Assembly: GCF_027627475.1 (NCBI RefSeq)
Contig: NZ_CP115484.1
Span: 867,501 to 931,500, forward strand
Origin: Paenibacillus sp. SYP-B4298
GTDB lineage: Bacteria > Bacillota > Bacilli > Paenibacillales > Paenibacillaceae
Reading direction: 5' to 3'
DNA: 64,000 bases
The position numbers and the translations under genes are program-made. The notes beneath the pieces were generated by a model that ran no database searches, was not told the origin of the DNA, and saw only the letters and a list, made by a program, of their open reading frames with translations. The stretch's first letter is position 1. Each line of letters opens with the position of its first letter. Positions 1-8,878 of the stretch are shown one piece after another.

Positions 1-1351
1 TAGCGACGATAATAACCATCGGAGCGGAGACGATGCCGGCAGAGGTAGCGGCCTGTCCGATAATGAGTGCGCCGACGATGCTAACCGCAGCGCCGACTTG
101 CTTCGGAAGCCGTACACCTGCCTCGCGCAACGCTTCGAAGGACAGCTCCATGATGAGCGCCTCCACAAGCGCCGGGAAGGGAATCTCCTCCCGGGCTCTG
201 GCGATGCTGAGCAGCAGCACTGTGGGTATCATCTCCTGATGAAAGGTCGTAATCGCTACATAAGCGGACGGCAGCAACAGCGACAGGACATAAAAAAAGT
301 ATCGCAGCCAGCGTACAAATACGCTCATATATACATTCTGATAATAATCCTCTGGCGACTGGAGCATGGAAAACAGCGTGATCGGGGCGACCAGGCAAAA
401 TGGTGTGCCTTCAACAAGCAGCGCGAACCGTCCCTCTAACAGATTCGAGGCAATGACATCGGGTCGCTCAGAGGCCAGCATCTGCGGGAAAGGCGAGAAG
501 CGCTGATCCACAATGCCCTCCTCGATATATTGGCTCTCCAGAACAGCGCGCATCTGCAGCTTGTCCAGACGCTTCTTGGCTTCCTCCACCAGGGCGGGAT
601 CGATAACGCCATCAACATAAGCCAGGACGACATGAGTGCTGGTGAACTCGCCAATGGTCAGCTTGTCCAGCTTCAAAGCGGGGGTCTTCAACCGCTTGCG
701 CAAGAGCGACAGATTCACGGACAGGGCCTCAGTGAAGCCCTCCCGTGCACCGCGTACCGTCGATTCCGCGCCTGGCTCCTCGACCGCCCGGCTGGGCGTC
801 TTGTGCAGCGGATAGGCTTCCGCGCTGGTCTTGCCGTCCAGAAGCAGCACGGCCATACCATTCAGCACGGCTTCGACTACCTCGGATCGGGTCTTAACCT
901 CCTGCTTCGAGGAGAGCGGCACCTGGCGGGAGGCCAGCGGCTGAGCCTCCTTGAGGGTAGCGGGCAGGAATGTTCTGTTGCCGTTATCAGCAGCAGGAAG
1001 ATGACGTGCAGATGATGCTGCCCGTTCATTGCTCTCCTGCTGATGGATGCCAGGCGGGTAGTTGCCTGGTATCTCTTGTAACGGAGCAAGCACCTGTCGT
1101 TCCAGGCGCTCGGTATCGCACAGCCCAGAGCAATAGATGCAGATAGCATGCGCTCCCTGCTTGAGCTGGAAGGGGTGGAATATAATATCCGAGCAGCCCG
1201 CGAAGATCATGTGCAGTGCTTTCATGTCGGCATCAAGCAGACCTGTTAAGGGTTCGTCCTGCTGTGCCTGTTCTGTGTCTTGTGCTGTGTCTTCTGCTGT
1301 GTCCTGCACTGAATCTTGCACTGAATCTTGCGCTGAATCTTGTGTGCTCAT
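1..1351 (-). CDS. GerA-family spore germination protein, 3' end cut by the window edge
   Basis: About 450 codons are visible and no stop is reached before position 1. The protein belongs to the GerA/SpoVAF family, the A subunit of inner-membrane germinant receptors. The cytoplasmic part carries family signatures such as TVRGAREGFTE and SLLRKRLKTP, and the membrane part starts near RWLRYFFYVLSLLLPS and continues with TFHQEMIPT and GAAVSIVGALIIGQAA. The ATG at 1349-1351 is chosen because AGGGAG/AGGGGG lies just upstream. The first ~30 residues are a run of QDS/QDT tetrads encoded by 12-bp direct repeats, which is unusual for the family. The rest of its operon would lie left of the window. A second, complete ger operon is at 31.4-35.5 kb. 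Family call is secure; subgroup cannot be set. Confidence 0.9.
   Translation of the reverse strand, partial: MSTQDSAQDSVQDSVQDTAEDTAQDTEQAQQDEPLTGLLDADMKALHMIFAGCSDIIFHPFQLKQGAHAICIYCSGLCDTERLERQVLAPLQEIPGNYPPGIHQQESNERAASSARHLPAADNGNRTFLPATLKEAQPLASRQVPLSSKQEVKTRSEVVEAVLNGMAVLLLDGKTSAEAYPLHKTPSRAVEEPGAESTVRGAREGFTEALSVNLSLLRKRLKTPALKLDKLTIGEFTSTHVVLAYVDGVIDPALVEEAKKRLDKLQMRAVLESQYIEEGIVDQRFSPFPQMLASERPDVIASNLLEGRFALLVEGTPFCLVAPITLFSMLQSPEDYYQNVYMSVFVRWLRYFFYVLSLLLPSAYVAITTFHQEMIPTVLLLSIARAREEIPFPALVEALIMELSFEALREAGVRLPKQVGAAVSIVGALIIGQAATSAGIVSAPMVIIVA
1250..1345 (-). repeat. 12-bp direct repeats in the 5' end of the GerA-family gene
   Basis: Read on the minus strand, the coding sequence repeats CAAGATTCAGYG-like 12-mers followed by diverged GACACAGCA-type units. 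They encode successive QDSA, QDSV, QDSV, QDTA, EDTA and QDTE tetrads directly after the start codon. The unit is a multiple of three, so copy-number change would keep the reading frame. Confidence 0.7.
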
Positions 1352-1419
1352 GATAGCCCCCTGCTCCCTGCGAAGTTTAAGACATGTCCTTGAGATAGGT
1401 TTGCCTGCGGGTTGTGAAA

Positions 1420-2325
1420 TTATGTGTATAGGAGGGGGATTTTGGGAGACAGTTGCATGGTGGTGTAGCGATATTCAGTTCTTGTCGGCTCAAGCGAGAG
1501 AATCATCCGCTCTGTAATACTCTTCATGCCGTTATTGCTATCGACCACCTGGATCACTCCGTATGGAATGCCCGTCTGTGCGCCAGCATTGGCCGTGCGT
1601 ATCGCTAGTGCAATGCCAAGCCCAAGACGGCGATGCGCTTGGCGAATGTATAGCGTCCGGTAGAGCAGGGTGTCCTCCAGTTCGCGGGTGACGACTGACC
1701 AGCCGATTAAGTGTTCATTCTTCAGCAGGGCGAAGCTGGCTGGCTGATAGATAACGGATGCAGCCTCAGCAGGAGAATAGTAGCTCTTGTAAGCTTGTTC
1801 TTCATCCAGTGGAAGTGAGAGACATTGTTCCATATGGGAAGCGTCCCACGGAACGATGGTATAGTCTCGACTAAGGCGGGAGCGAAGGCGCTGCATCCAC
1901 TCTGCTTGCAGCAGCCGCTGCAGCGGGAAGCGGTAATGTGTGCTGTATAGCCGGGGGGCCTCCCATCCGGTGCGGGAGATGACCCCCTCCAGCGAGGAGG
2001 CATGGCGGAGCGCATGGTACCATAGCTCTACAGATGCAACCCCGCATTCTGCCAAGGCCGTGAGCAGTTCGTTCATCAATGCCGTGCCGATGCCCTTGGA
2101 GCGCTGGCTCTCTACAACAAAGATGGAGATGATGGCGGCCTCCCGGCCGTTGATCAAGCCGACGATGAGACCTGCTGGCATCCCGTTGCTATGGGCTCCG
2201 ATGGTGATGAGCTGCCGCCCCGAGCTAATAGGGGTCTGGCCGGCGACAGCCGGACGCCAGCTTTTATACGTAAATGGCAAGTAGGGATGAGTTTCATGCG
2301 GGGCGAGCCTTATTATCGTTGTCAT
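1420..2325 (-). CDS. Two-domain GNAT-family N-acetyltransferase
   Basis: A 301-aa protein with two GNAT folds in tandem. The first has the acetyl-CoA pyrophosphate-binding motif at about residues 72-82 (SQRSKGIGTAL). The second has a related motif, AHRRLGLGIAL, near residues 230-240. GNAT enzymes transfer an acetyl group from acetyl-CoA to an amine; the substrate cannot be read from sequence. The gene ends 68 bp before the GerA-family gene on the same strand and is divergent from the peptide-export operon. A GGAGG lies about 13 nt upstream of the ATG, rather far. The tandem layout resembles mycothiol-synthase-like proteins by shape only, and that function is not claimed. Confidence 0.85.
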   Translation of the reverse strand: MTTIIRLAPHETHPYLPFTYKSWRPAVAGQTPISSGRQLITIGAHSNGMPAGLIVGLINGREAAIISIFVVESQRSKGIGTALMNELLTALAECGVASVELWYHALRHASSLEGVISRTGWEAPRLYSTHYRFPLQRLLQAEWMQRLRSRLSRDYTIVPWDASHMEQCLSLPLDEEQAYKSYYSPAEAASVIYQPASFALLKNEHLIGWSVVTRELEDTLLYRTLYIRQAHRRLGLGIALAIRTANAGAQTGIPYGVIQVVDSNNGMKSITERMILSLEPTRTEYRYTTMQLSPKIPLLYT

Positions 2326-2624
2326 AGGCCAAAAGAACCTCCATGTGCAAACGTTGATGATGGAAATTATATCAAAAAAGAGGAAGCGAAATTGTAACGT
2401 GGGTCACAACAAGTCACAGAAGGTTTCGATATAATGAGGAAGCTGGCGGCATACTGCGCGGGGATATGGGTCAAAGGAGCTATGTTCATACATCATACGG
2501 TTCATGGCGGAGGAGGAAGCTTCAGCGCGCTATGGCAGCTTTTGTTCCGGGCTTTCGTAGTTTCATCCGCCTGGTTGGTTCACTTATTACGATGATCTTT
2601 ATTCCATGAAGGGCAGGGGGCCTT
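2326..2624. promoter_or_regulatory. Divergent intergenic region between GNAT gene and peptide-export operon
   Basis: A 299-bp gap between divergent genes. On the plus strand TATAAT occurs at 2430-2435 with no convincing -35 box. On the minus strand a TATAAT reads at 2371-2366, with TTACAA 20 bp further upstream. A 53-codon open frame (2434-2595) begins inside the plus-strand TATAATG and is probably not translated. AGGGGG at 2615-2620 is the ribosome site for the TTG start of the next gene. No operator was recognised. Confidence 0.4.
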
Positions 2625-5612
2625 TTGTTGAACAAGCTAGATTTTTTAAATATTCCTTTATTCCAGGATCTGGATCGCATTCACAAAGCCAAGCTGCTGC
2701 CCGAATTCACCCAGATCAGCTTCAGAGCGGGCGAGGTGTTATTCGAGGAAGGAGAGTTTGGCGATTCTCTCTATATTATTATGCAAGGCGAGGTTCGCAT
2801 CTATCTGCAATCTCAGCAGAACCGGACGCTGGCTCTGCTAGGGGAGAGCGAATATTTTGGCGAGATGTCACTGCTGACAGGCGATCCTCGCTCTGCCGCA
2901 GCCAAGGCAGAGACCGAGCTGGTTGTGCTGCGGCTAGGAAAGGAGCGGTTCGAGGCACTGCTGCTGTCACAACATTCGCTTGCTGTCCAGTTTGCCGGCA
3001 TACTGGCTCGAAGGCTGGCGGCAGGCAATAAGCAAGCAAGCGGGAACGAGCCTGTATCTGGTTCAGGCAACGAGACAGCGGTATCCTGGCAACTGGGAAG
3101 GAATGAGTCGGATGGTTCCTCTCGTCCCCCATCGGCTGTGCCTGTCTCTAAGGAGCAGCAGGCCTCTGTCCCTATCAGGGCAGCGGATAAGGCAGCAGAG
3201 CTGCTAGCGGGCAAGGATGCAGGACGCTATGAATGGCCTCATGAGGAAGGGAAGGGGGATGAGGAGCGTAGCTTCTGGAGCAGGCTTATGCTATGGGGGG
3301 CGTCGATCGGCAGCGCCTGGGCTCTGTACGGCTTCTTATCCCGCCAGGGGCTGCACGAACAGGAAGCGCTCCTCTACGCCATTGTTGCAGCAGGCTTCCT
3401 GCTGCTGGTATTGCGGCTGGCTGCTCTGCCCGTTGTGTCGCTCCTCATGGTGGGCGGGTTAACTGCAGGCGGGCTGCTGACCTCGGCCAGCGGCTTGGTC
3501 ATGTTCGCGCAATGGCCCTTCGCAGCAGCAGTGTTGTTCTCGGCGGGAGCTCTGCTGCTCGATCAGGCCGGGCTGCCACAGCGCCTGGTGATGCTGCTCG
3601 CCGCGCGGAGTGCTCGGCAGCCGCGGCTCGGTCTTGCTCTTGGTGCACTGCTGGAGCTGGTCTGGCCGTTGCTGCTGCCCTCATCAGAACGAAGACAGAA
3701 GCTTGTCGCCTCTGCTGCTGCGGAGGGGGGCGGTCTGGCTGAGCTGCTGCGCTCCCGGCTGTCTCCGGGACTGCTGTTTGTGCAGTCCTCGATGCTATGC
3801 TGGTTCGCGCTGGCCATGCTGAGCGCTTACCTTCCTGGCCAGACGGACAGCGCAGCCCTGGACTGGCTCTGGGCCGCGTGGCCGCTTGCGCTCGTGTTGC
3901 TGGCGCTGCGTCTTACGCTTGCCCTGCTGCCACGCAGCGCCTCGGCGACAGGTGATGAGGGGAAGCGGCGGGCGGAGCTGTTAGTGCAAGCACAGCTAGA
4001 GGTGATCGGCCCCTGGTCAGCGCGGGAGACGGTGCTTGTGGTGCTGCCCTTAGTATCTGCTGCGCTGCTGCTGGCAGGGCCTTACCTTAGTCTGTCGCCC
4101 ATCTGGGCTGGTGCTGTGCTGCTGCTGGGCTTGTCAGCCACTGGATTATGGAGCCGCAGCGCGCTGCAGGGGCTGCGGCTGGACTCGCTTGTCGCGTTCG
4201 GCCTGCTGGCAGCGGTGGCACATGCTGCACTGCCCTTCATCCATGACGCGACATTCACGGCTGTGCTGGGCAGGCAGCCTGCTGCGCTAATGCTGGTGCT
4301 GCTGCTGGCAGTGGTCTGTGCCCTGCGTGGTTTGCTGCCAGCACTGCCAGCGATCATGTATGGCCTGCTGATGCTTGCCCCTGCTGCGATGCGATCTGGA
4401 GCCGACCCGCTGCTAATCGCTATAACGGCGGTAGCTGGCAGCCAGCTCGTTCCTGGGCGCCTGTCGTTAAGGTTACGCCGTGGCTGGCTGATTACCACGG
4501 CTGCCGGTATGGTGGCAATCGTGATCGCCATACCCGTCTGGCAAGCACAGGGAAGACTGCAGGCTCCGCTGTCTATACCGGCTCTGTCAACTGACGCGGG
4601 CAAGCTGTCAGACGAGGTGCAGACGAAGCGGCTGCCGTTTCTGGTCGTCGTGCCTGATGACACAGCAGAAGCAGCGGCGATGCGACAGGGCATAGAGCAG
4701 ACGCTGCAGCAACTGGAGCTGACAGGTGACGTGCGGCAAGCAGGTGGAGAGCCGTTGGAACTGTACCCGGTCTACACAACGACTGCCAGTCTGGATGAGG
4801 CAAGTGGAGCAGAGGCGTTATTCGGTATCGCTTACCGGGACACAGGAAATCTGTCCTGGCAGCTTCCTTGGTTGCTTACAGAGGAGGCCGCTTCCACGCG
4901 CTATGGCAGCTCTGTTCTGTGGTCAGGCTCGATTCTGCCCTCGGCAGAGGATCAGGCGAAGGCAGCAGCGGAGGTGCTGCATCAGGATGGCTTGCGTCGA
5001 ATCGCGCTGTATTATGAGCCCTCCCCGGCAGGACGAGAATTTGCAGATCGCCTGGAAGCGGCGTTGCGAGAGACTGGAATTCGCTTGGTCGATCGGTTGC
5101 TGCTGCTGGAGTCGCAGGGCTCGTTGCCGATGACTGTGCTCCGATGGGAGCAGCTTGGGGCGGATGCTGTGCTTGCTTATGATTCTCATGGAGAAGCCTC
5201 GCATGTGCTCTTACAGCAATTGAAGGAGCACGAAGCGGAGCTGACCGTGGTGCAGCCTGTCTGGGGGCGACAGATGAAGATGCCCGAATCGGGAGAACGG
5301 CGATCTGACACGCAGCCAACGGGAGGCGACACCTCGGAGAAGCAACAGCCAGGGAGCTCAGAGCTTCGGTCTGTCTTGGGCGGCCTCCAGGGCTGGCGAG
5401 CTGCGAGGGCGGACGAATGGGCTGTCGATCAAGGTACATCTGGAGGCAAATCTGACCCGTCTGTCGCACTCCGAGAGGAACAATACATCACGGAGACAGC
5501 AAGTGCCGCATTGCGCTATATGGTACAGGCGCTGAGTCAGATAGCGGTACCAGAGGCGGAGCGGCTGGCTGATCAACTGCGTGCTCAGGCATCGACGAAG
5601 GAGGAGAAGTAG
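2625..5612 (+). CDS. Cyclic-nucleotide-binding domain / polytopic membrane / binding-protein-like fusion in NHLP export operon
   Basis: A 995-aa protein in three parts. Residues 1-140 are a cNMP-binding domain with an intact phosphate-binding cassette at 78-91 (FGEMSLLTGDPRSA). Residues ~140-215 are a low-complexity linker. Residues ~216-650 hold roughly ten to twelve hydrophobic segments arranged like SLC13/DASS anion transporters, but the usual SNT-type substrate motifs are not seen. Residues ~669-995 resemble a type-1 periplasmic-binding fold (FLVVVPDD, then RRIALYYEP and GADAVLAYD) and probably lie outside the membrane. The start is TTG (2625, or the next TTG at 2628), chosen from AGGGGG upstream. 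It ends 2 bp before the HlyD-like gene and so is first in the operon. I know no described protein with this architecture. A sensor or accessory component of export is inference. Confidence 0.7.
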   Translation: MLNKLDFLNIPLFQDLDRIHKAKLLPEFTQISFRAGEVLFEEGEFGDSLYIIMQGEVRIYLQSQQNRTLALLGESEYFGEMSLLTGDPRSAAAKAETELVVLRLGKERFEALLLSQHSLAVQFAGILARRLAAGNKQASGNEPVSGSGNETAVSWQLGRNESDGSSRPPSAVPVSKEQQASVPIRAADKAAELLAGKDAGRYEWPHEEGKGDEERSFWSRLMLWGASIGSAWALYGFLSRQGLHEQEALLYAIVAAGFLLLVLRLAALPVVSLLMVGGLTAGGLLTSASGLVMFAQWPFAAAVLFSAGALLLDQAGLPQRLVMLLAARSARQPRLGLALGALLELVWPLLLPSSERRQKLVASAAAEGGGLAELLRSRLSPGLLFVQSSMLCWFALAMLSAYLPGQTDSAALDWLWAAWPLALVLLALRLTLALLPRSASATGDEGKRRAELLVQAQLEVIGPWSARETVLVVLPLVSAALLLAGPYLSLSPIWAGAVLLLGLSATGLWSRSALQGLRLDSLVAFGLLAAVAHAALPFIHDATFTAVLGRQPAALMLVLLLAVVCALRGLLPALPAIMYGLLMLAPAAMRSGADPLLIAITAVAGSQLVPGRLSLRLRRGWLITTAAGMVAIVIAIPVWQAQGRLQAPLSIPALSTDAGKLSDEVQTKRLPFLVVVPDDTAEAAAMRQGIEQTLQQLELTGDVRQAGGEPLELYPVYTTTASLDEASGAEALFGIAYRDTGNLSWQLPWLLTEEAASTRYGSSVLWSGSILPSAEDQAKAAAEVLHQDGLRRIALYYEPSPAGREFADRLEAALRETGIRLVDRLLLLESQGSLPMTVLRWEQLGADAVLAYDSHGEASHVLLQQLKEHEAELTVVQPVWGRQMKMPESGERRSDTQPTGGDTSEKQQPGSSELRSVLGGLQGWRAARADEWAVDQGTSGGKSDPSVALREEQYITETASAALRYMVQALSQIAVPEAERLADQLRAQASTKEEK

Positions 5613-5614
5613 AC

Positions 5615-6691
5615 ATGCGACGACAATTATTCCGGCAGGCGTCTTTGGAGCGGCTGTCTACACCGGAGAAGCTGGATGTGCTGATGACCATTGCCCGTCC
5701 GCGGCACTGGATTGCCATCGGCTCGTTCATTGTACTCGCCCTTGTGCTGGCTGTCTGGAGCGTGACGGCTGCCATTCCGGTGCGGATGCAGGCGACGGGC
5801 GCGCTTGTACTGCAGGGACAACTGGTCGCCGTTACGGCAGTGGTCGACGGTCAGTTGACCGATATTCAGGTGCGTGAGGGCGACCGCATCGCCAGAGGAG
5901 AGGTGGTGGCGCGGCTGTACAATCCCACCTGGAGCGATGGTATCGCGGCGGCGAAGAACGATGCTGGCAATGGAGATGGCTCGAAGGCTCAGAGCCAGGG
6001 GCTGGCTAGCCTGCCATCCGTCGACGTGGGAGCCGTATCAACGGCAGACCCGTTAACGGGTGAAGCTGGGGCAGAGGGATGGGAAGAAGCCGACCATGGG
6101 ACAGAGGGCTTAGGCTCAGAGCTCCCGGTGGCGGACAGCCCCCGTACTGGCAGCTTGGATACAATGCTCGCGCAGCATCAGGAGCAACTTCTCGCCAAGT
6201 CGCAGCTCGTCAGCCTGAGCAGCGGGACAGTGCGCAGGGTGCATGCAGCGCCGGGAGAATGGCTCCATGCAGGGGACACGCTGCTCACCGTGGAGAGTGG
6301 AGAGGAGTCTTCCCGCCCGTATGCGGTCGTCTATGTTCCACAGCAGCAGGCCAGAGCGCTGCAGCCAGGGATGGAGGCTCGCGTCTGGCAGGGCGGGGAC
6401 CGTACTTCCGGCAGCGGAGCCATCATCGGCGCTGTTGAGGCTGTCGGTACTGTGCCCGTGGATGTGGAGGCTGTGTCGCGCTACGTCCAGAGCCGGGAGA
6501 TGGCGGCTAAGCTTGCCGGGGAAGGGCTGATGGTGGAGGTTCGAGTGCTGCTTCAGCGCGACAGCGCCCAGCCAAGCGGGCTGGCCTTCACCTCGCCCCG
6601 CTCAGCAGATCAGCTTGTGCTGGAATCTGGCATGCCTTGTACGGTCGAATTCCTGACCGGATGGGTTCGTCCGATCCAGTGGATCATGTAG
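5615..6691 (+). CDS. HlyD-family membrane fusion protein, NHLP/NHLM export type
   Basis: A 358-aa adaptor protein. A single membrane anchor spans about residues 33-53 (IGSFIVLALVLAVWSVTA). It is followed by a biotinyl/lipoyl-like strand region (VAVTAVVDGQLTDIQVREGD), a Gly/Ser/Asp-rich middle in place of a long coiled coil, and the returning half (GTVRRVHAAPGEWLHAGDTL). The family links inner-membrane peptide exporters to the outside and is a fixed partner of NHLP ABC exporters. It starts 2 bp after the preceding stop and is followed 15 bp later by the C39 exporter, so it is co-transcribed. The middle insertion (residues ~100-180) is acidic and low in complexity. Confidence 0.85.
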   Translation: MRRQLFRQASLERLSTPEKLDVLMTIARPRHWIAIGSFIVLALVLAVWSVTAAIPVRMQATGALVLQGQLVAVTAVVDGQLTDIQVREGDRIARGEVVARLYNPTWSDGIAAAKNDAGNGDGSKAQSQGLASLPSVDVGAVSTADPLTGEAGAEGWEEADHGTEGLGSELPVADSPRTGSLDTMLAQHQEQLLAKSQLVSLSSGTVRRVHAAPGEWLHAGDTLLTVESGEESSRPYAVVYVPQQQARALQPGMEARVWQGGDRTSGSGAIIGAVEAVGTVPVDVEAVSRYVQSREMAAKLAGEGLMVEVRVLLQRDSAQPSGLAFTSPRSADQLVLESGMPCTVEFLTGWVRPIQWIM

Positions 6692-6706
6692 AGGGGAGGG
6701 GCGCGT

Positions 6707-8878
6707 GTGAGAGTTGTAACACCAACGCTTCTTCAGATGGAAGCCGTCGAGTGCGGAGCAGTATCGCTGGGCATTATTCTGGCCTCTTACGGCTGTCATA
6801 TGCCGCTTGGGTCGCTGCGAGAGGCGTGCGGCGTATCCCGTGACGGCAGCAAGGCCAGCAATATTCTCAAGGCAGCGCGCAAGCTGGGAATGGAGGCTAA
6901 GGGATACCGGAAGGAGCCGGACAGTCTGCGCGGTCTCAAGCCGCCTTTTATCGTGCATTGGAATTTTAATCATTTCCTGGTCGTTGAAGGCTTCGGCAAA
7001 CGCAAGGTATATCTCAATGATCCTGCCCACGGTCGCTATGCGGTCAGCGAGGAGGAATTCGATCAATCCTACACGGGCATTGTCATTACGATGGAGCCGG
7101 GCGAAGGGTTTCAGCGTGCAGGCAGACCATTCTCTGTCCTGGAATCGCTGCTCGGTAGATTAAAGGGCAACTGGCAGGACTTCGGTTATCTGCTGCTGAC
7201 CTCGCTCGCGCTCGCCGCGGTCGGGGTGATGATCCCGATCTTTGTGAAGCTGTTCGTCGACCAGGTGCTGTCCGCGAAGCAGAAGGATTGGCTGCCTGGT
7301 CTCGCTGCCGGCATGGGTGTCGCGATGCTCCTCAAGCTGCTGCTCGCAGCCATGCGGGAGTCGGCTCTGCTGCGGCTGGAGACGAAGCTGTCGCTGAGCA
7401 TGTCCGGCGCCTTTATCTGGCACATCCTGCGGCTGCCGGTCGGATTCTTCGCTCATCGCTTCGTAGGCGACATCACAGGCCGCGCGGCATCCAATGATAA
7501 GGTGGCCGCCTTTGTGACGGGCAGGCTTGCGGGAACGGTCATCGACAGTGTACTGGTCGTCAGTTATGCCCTCGTCATGGCGCTCTATAGCTGGCAGCTT
7601 ATGGCAGTGGCAGCGGGCATCGCTCTGCTCAATGTGGTGTACCTGCTCTTCGTGGCACGCAAGCGTTCGGATGAGAATATGAAGCTGCAAGCTGACCAGG
7701 GCAAGTTCTGGGGGGCCTCGGTAGCCGGACTGATGAATATGGAGTCGCTTAAAGCGAACGGCAGGGAGTCAGACTTCTTTGCCCGCTGGGCCGGCTATCA
7801 GGCCAATCTGGTTACGGCAGAGCAGAAGGCTCGTGTCTCCGGGCAATACCTGAGTGCGGTGCCCTCGCTGCTGGAGCTGTTGAATCAGGTACTGATCCTG
7901 GTCATTGGCGGACTGCTCATCCTGAAGGGAGACTTTACGGTTGGCATGCTACTGGCCTTCCAGGGCTTCGCGACAGGATTTCTGCAGCCGGTGAAGCAGC
8001 TTGTCTCGATGGGCAGCGAGCTGCAGGAGATGAAGGGCGCGCTTGTGCGGCTGGACGATGTGCTGCAGCACCCGCCGGATAAGCTGCTGCACAAGGAATC
8101 GCTAGACTCCATGGAGGAGCAGGGGGAGGCGGGCAAGCTGGCAGGACAGGTGACGCTGAGCAGCCTCACCTTCGGCTACAGTCCGTTGGAGCCCCCGCTG
8201 ATCAACGGGTTATCGCTGGAGGTGCGCCCTGGGACAATGGTCGCTATCGTAGGCGGCTCCGGCAGCGGCAAATCAACGCTCTCCAAGCTGATCGCCGGGT
8301 TATACGAGCCATGGAGCGGTACGGTGGAATTGGACGGCGTGCCACGCGGGGAGCATTCGCGGCAGCGGCTCGCCGATTCGATCGCTCTGGTGGATCAGGA
8401 GATTCGATTGTTTGAAGGGACGGTGCGAGACAACCTCTCGTTATGGGATCGGACGATCCCGGAGCAAGCACTGGTAGCGTCTGCTCGGGCAGCCTGTATT
8501 CATGATGCGATCAATAGCCGACCCGGCAAGTATGACCATCCTGTGGAGGAGGGGGGGCGCAACTTCAGCGGCGGACAGGCGCAGCGGCTGGAGATTGCCC
8601 GCGCACTGGCTCAACAGCCCTCGATCCTGCTGCTGGATGAGGCGACTAGTGCGCTCGACCCGCAGGTGGAGGCGGCGATCTACGCCAATATCCGCAGGCT
8701 GGGCTGTACCTGTATTATTGTGGCCCATCGGCTGAGCGCAATCCGGGATTGCGACCTGATTGTCGTTGTCGAGCAGGGCAAGCTGGTCGAGCAGGGAAGC
8801 CATGATCAGTTGATTCGTCAAGGCGGCGCCTATGCCCGGCTATTCGCAGCCTCAGAGGAGAGGAGAGAGGTGTCATGA
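6707..8878 (+). CDS. NHLP-type peptidase-containing ABC exporter (C39 protease/permease/ATPase)
   Basis: A 723-aa three-domain exporter. The N-terminal C39 peptidase (residues 1-135) has the full catalytic set: Q10, C16 in AVECGAVSLG, H89 in FNHFLVVEG and D105 in LNDPAHG. It should cut leader peptides after a double-Gly site. Residues ~150-450 form the ABC membrane domain. The ATPase has Walker A GGSGSGKST (~515), signature NFSGGQAQR (~620), Walker B ILLLDEATSALD (~640) and the H-loop AHRLS. The start is GTG, with GAGGGGAGGGG upstream. Its stop overlaps the next start by ATGA, which implies coupled translation. The likely substrate is the NHLP precursor at 11887, which ends its leader in AGG. 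Confidence 0.93.
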   Translation: MRVVTPTLLQMEAVECGAVSLGIILASYGCHMPLGSLREACGVSRDGSKASNILKAARKLGMEAKGYRKEPDSLRGLKPPFIVHWNFNHFLVVEGFGKRKVYLNDPAHGRYAVSEEEFDQSYTGIVITMEPGEGFQRAGRPFSVLESLLGRLKGNWQDFGYLLLTSLALAAVGVMIPIFVKLFVDQVLSAKQKDWLPGLAAGMGVAMLLKLLLAAMRESALLRLETKLSLSMSGAFIWHILRLPVGFFAHRFVGDITGRAASNDKVAAFVTGRLAGTVIDSVLVVSYALVMALYSWQLMAVAAGIALLNVVYLLFVARKRSDENMKLQADQGKFWGASVAGLMNMESLKANGRESDFFARWAGYQANLVTAEQKARVSGQYLSAVPSLLELLNQVLILVIGGLLILKGDFTVGMLLAFQGFATGFLQPVKQLVSMGSELQEMKGALVRLDDVLQHPPDKLLHKESLDSMEEQGEAGKLAGQVTLSSLTFGYSPLEPPLINGLSLEVRPGTMVAIVGGSGSGKSTLSKLIAGLYEPWSGTVELDGVPRGEHSRQRLADSIALVDQEIRLFEGTVRDNLSLWDRTIPEQALVASARAACIHDAINSRPGKYDHPVEEGGRNFSGGQAQRLEIARALAQQPSILLLDEATSALDPQVEAAIYANIRRLGCTCIIVAHRLSAIRDCDLIVVVEQGKLVEQGSHDQLIRQGGAYARLFAASEERREVS

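Noticed and set aside
2434-2595. A 53-codon small frame ahead of the export operon
   Set aside because: Its ATG overlaps a TATAAT box, the internal ATG at 2482 is only 2 nt from AAAGGAG, and no leader-peptide or toxin features are seen.
5590-5877. Extra short plus-strand frame overlapping the HlyD-like start
   Set aside because: Entirely within the adaptor gene, with no domain; GC-rich genes in this region keep alternative frames open.
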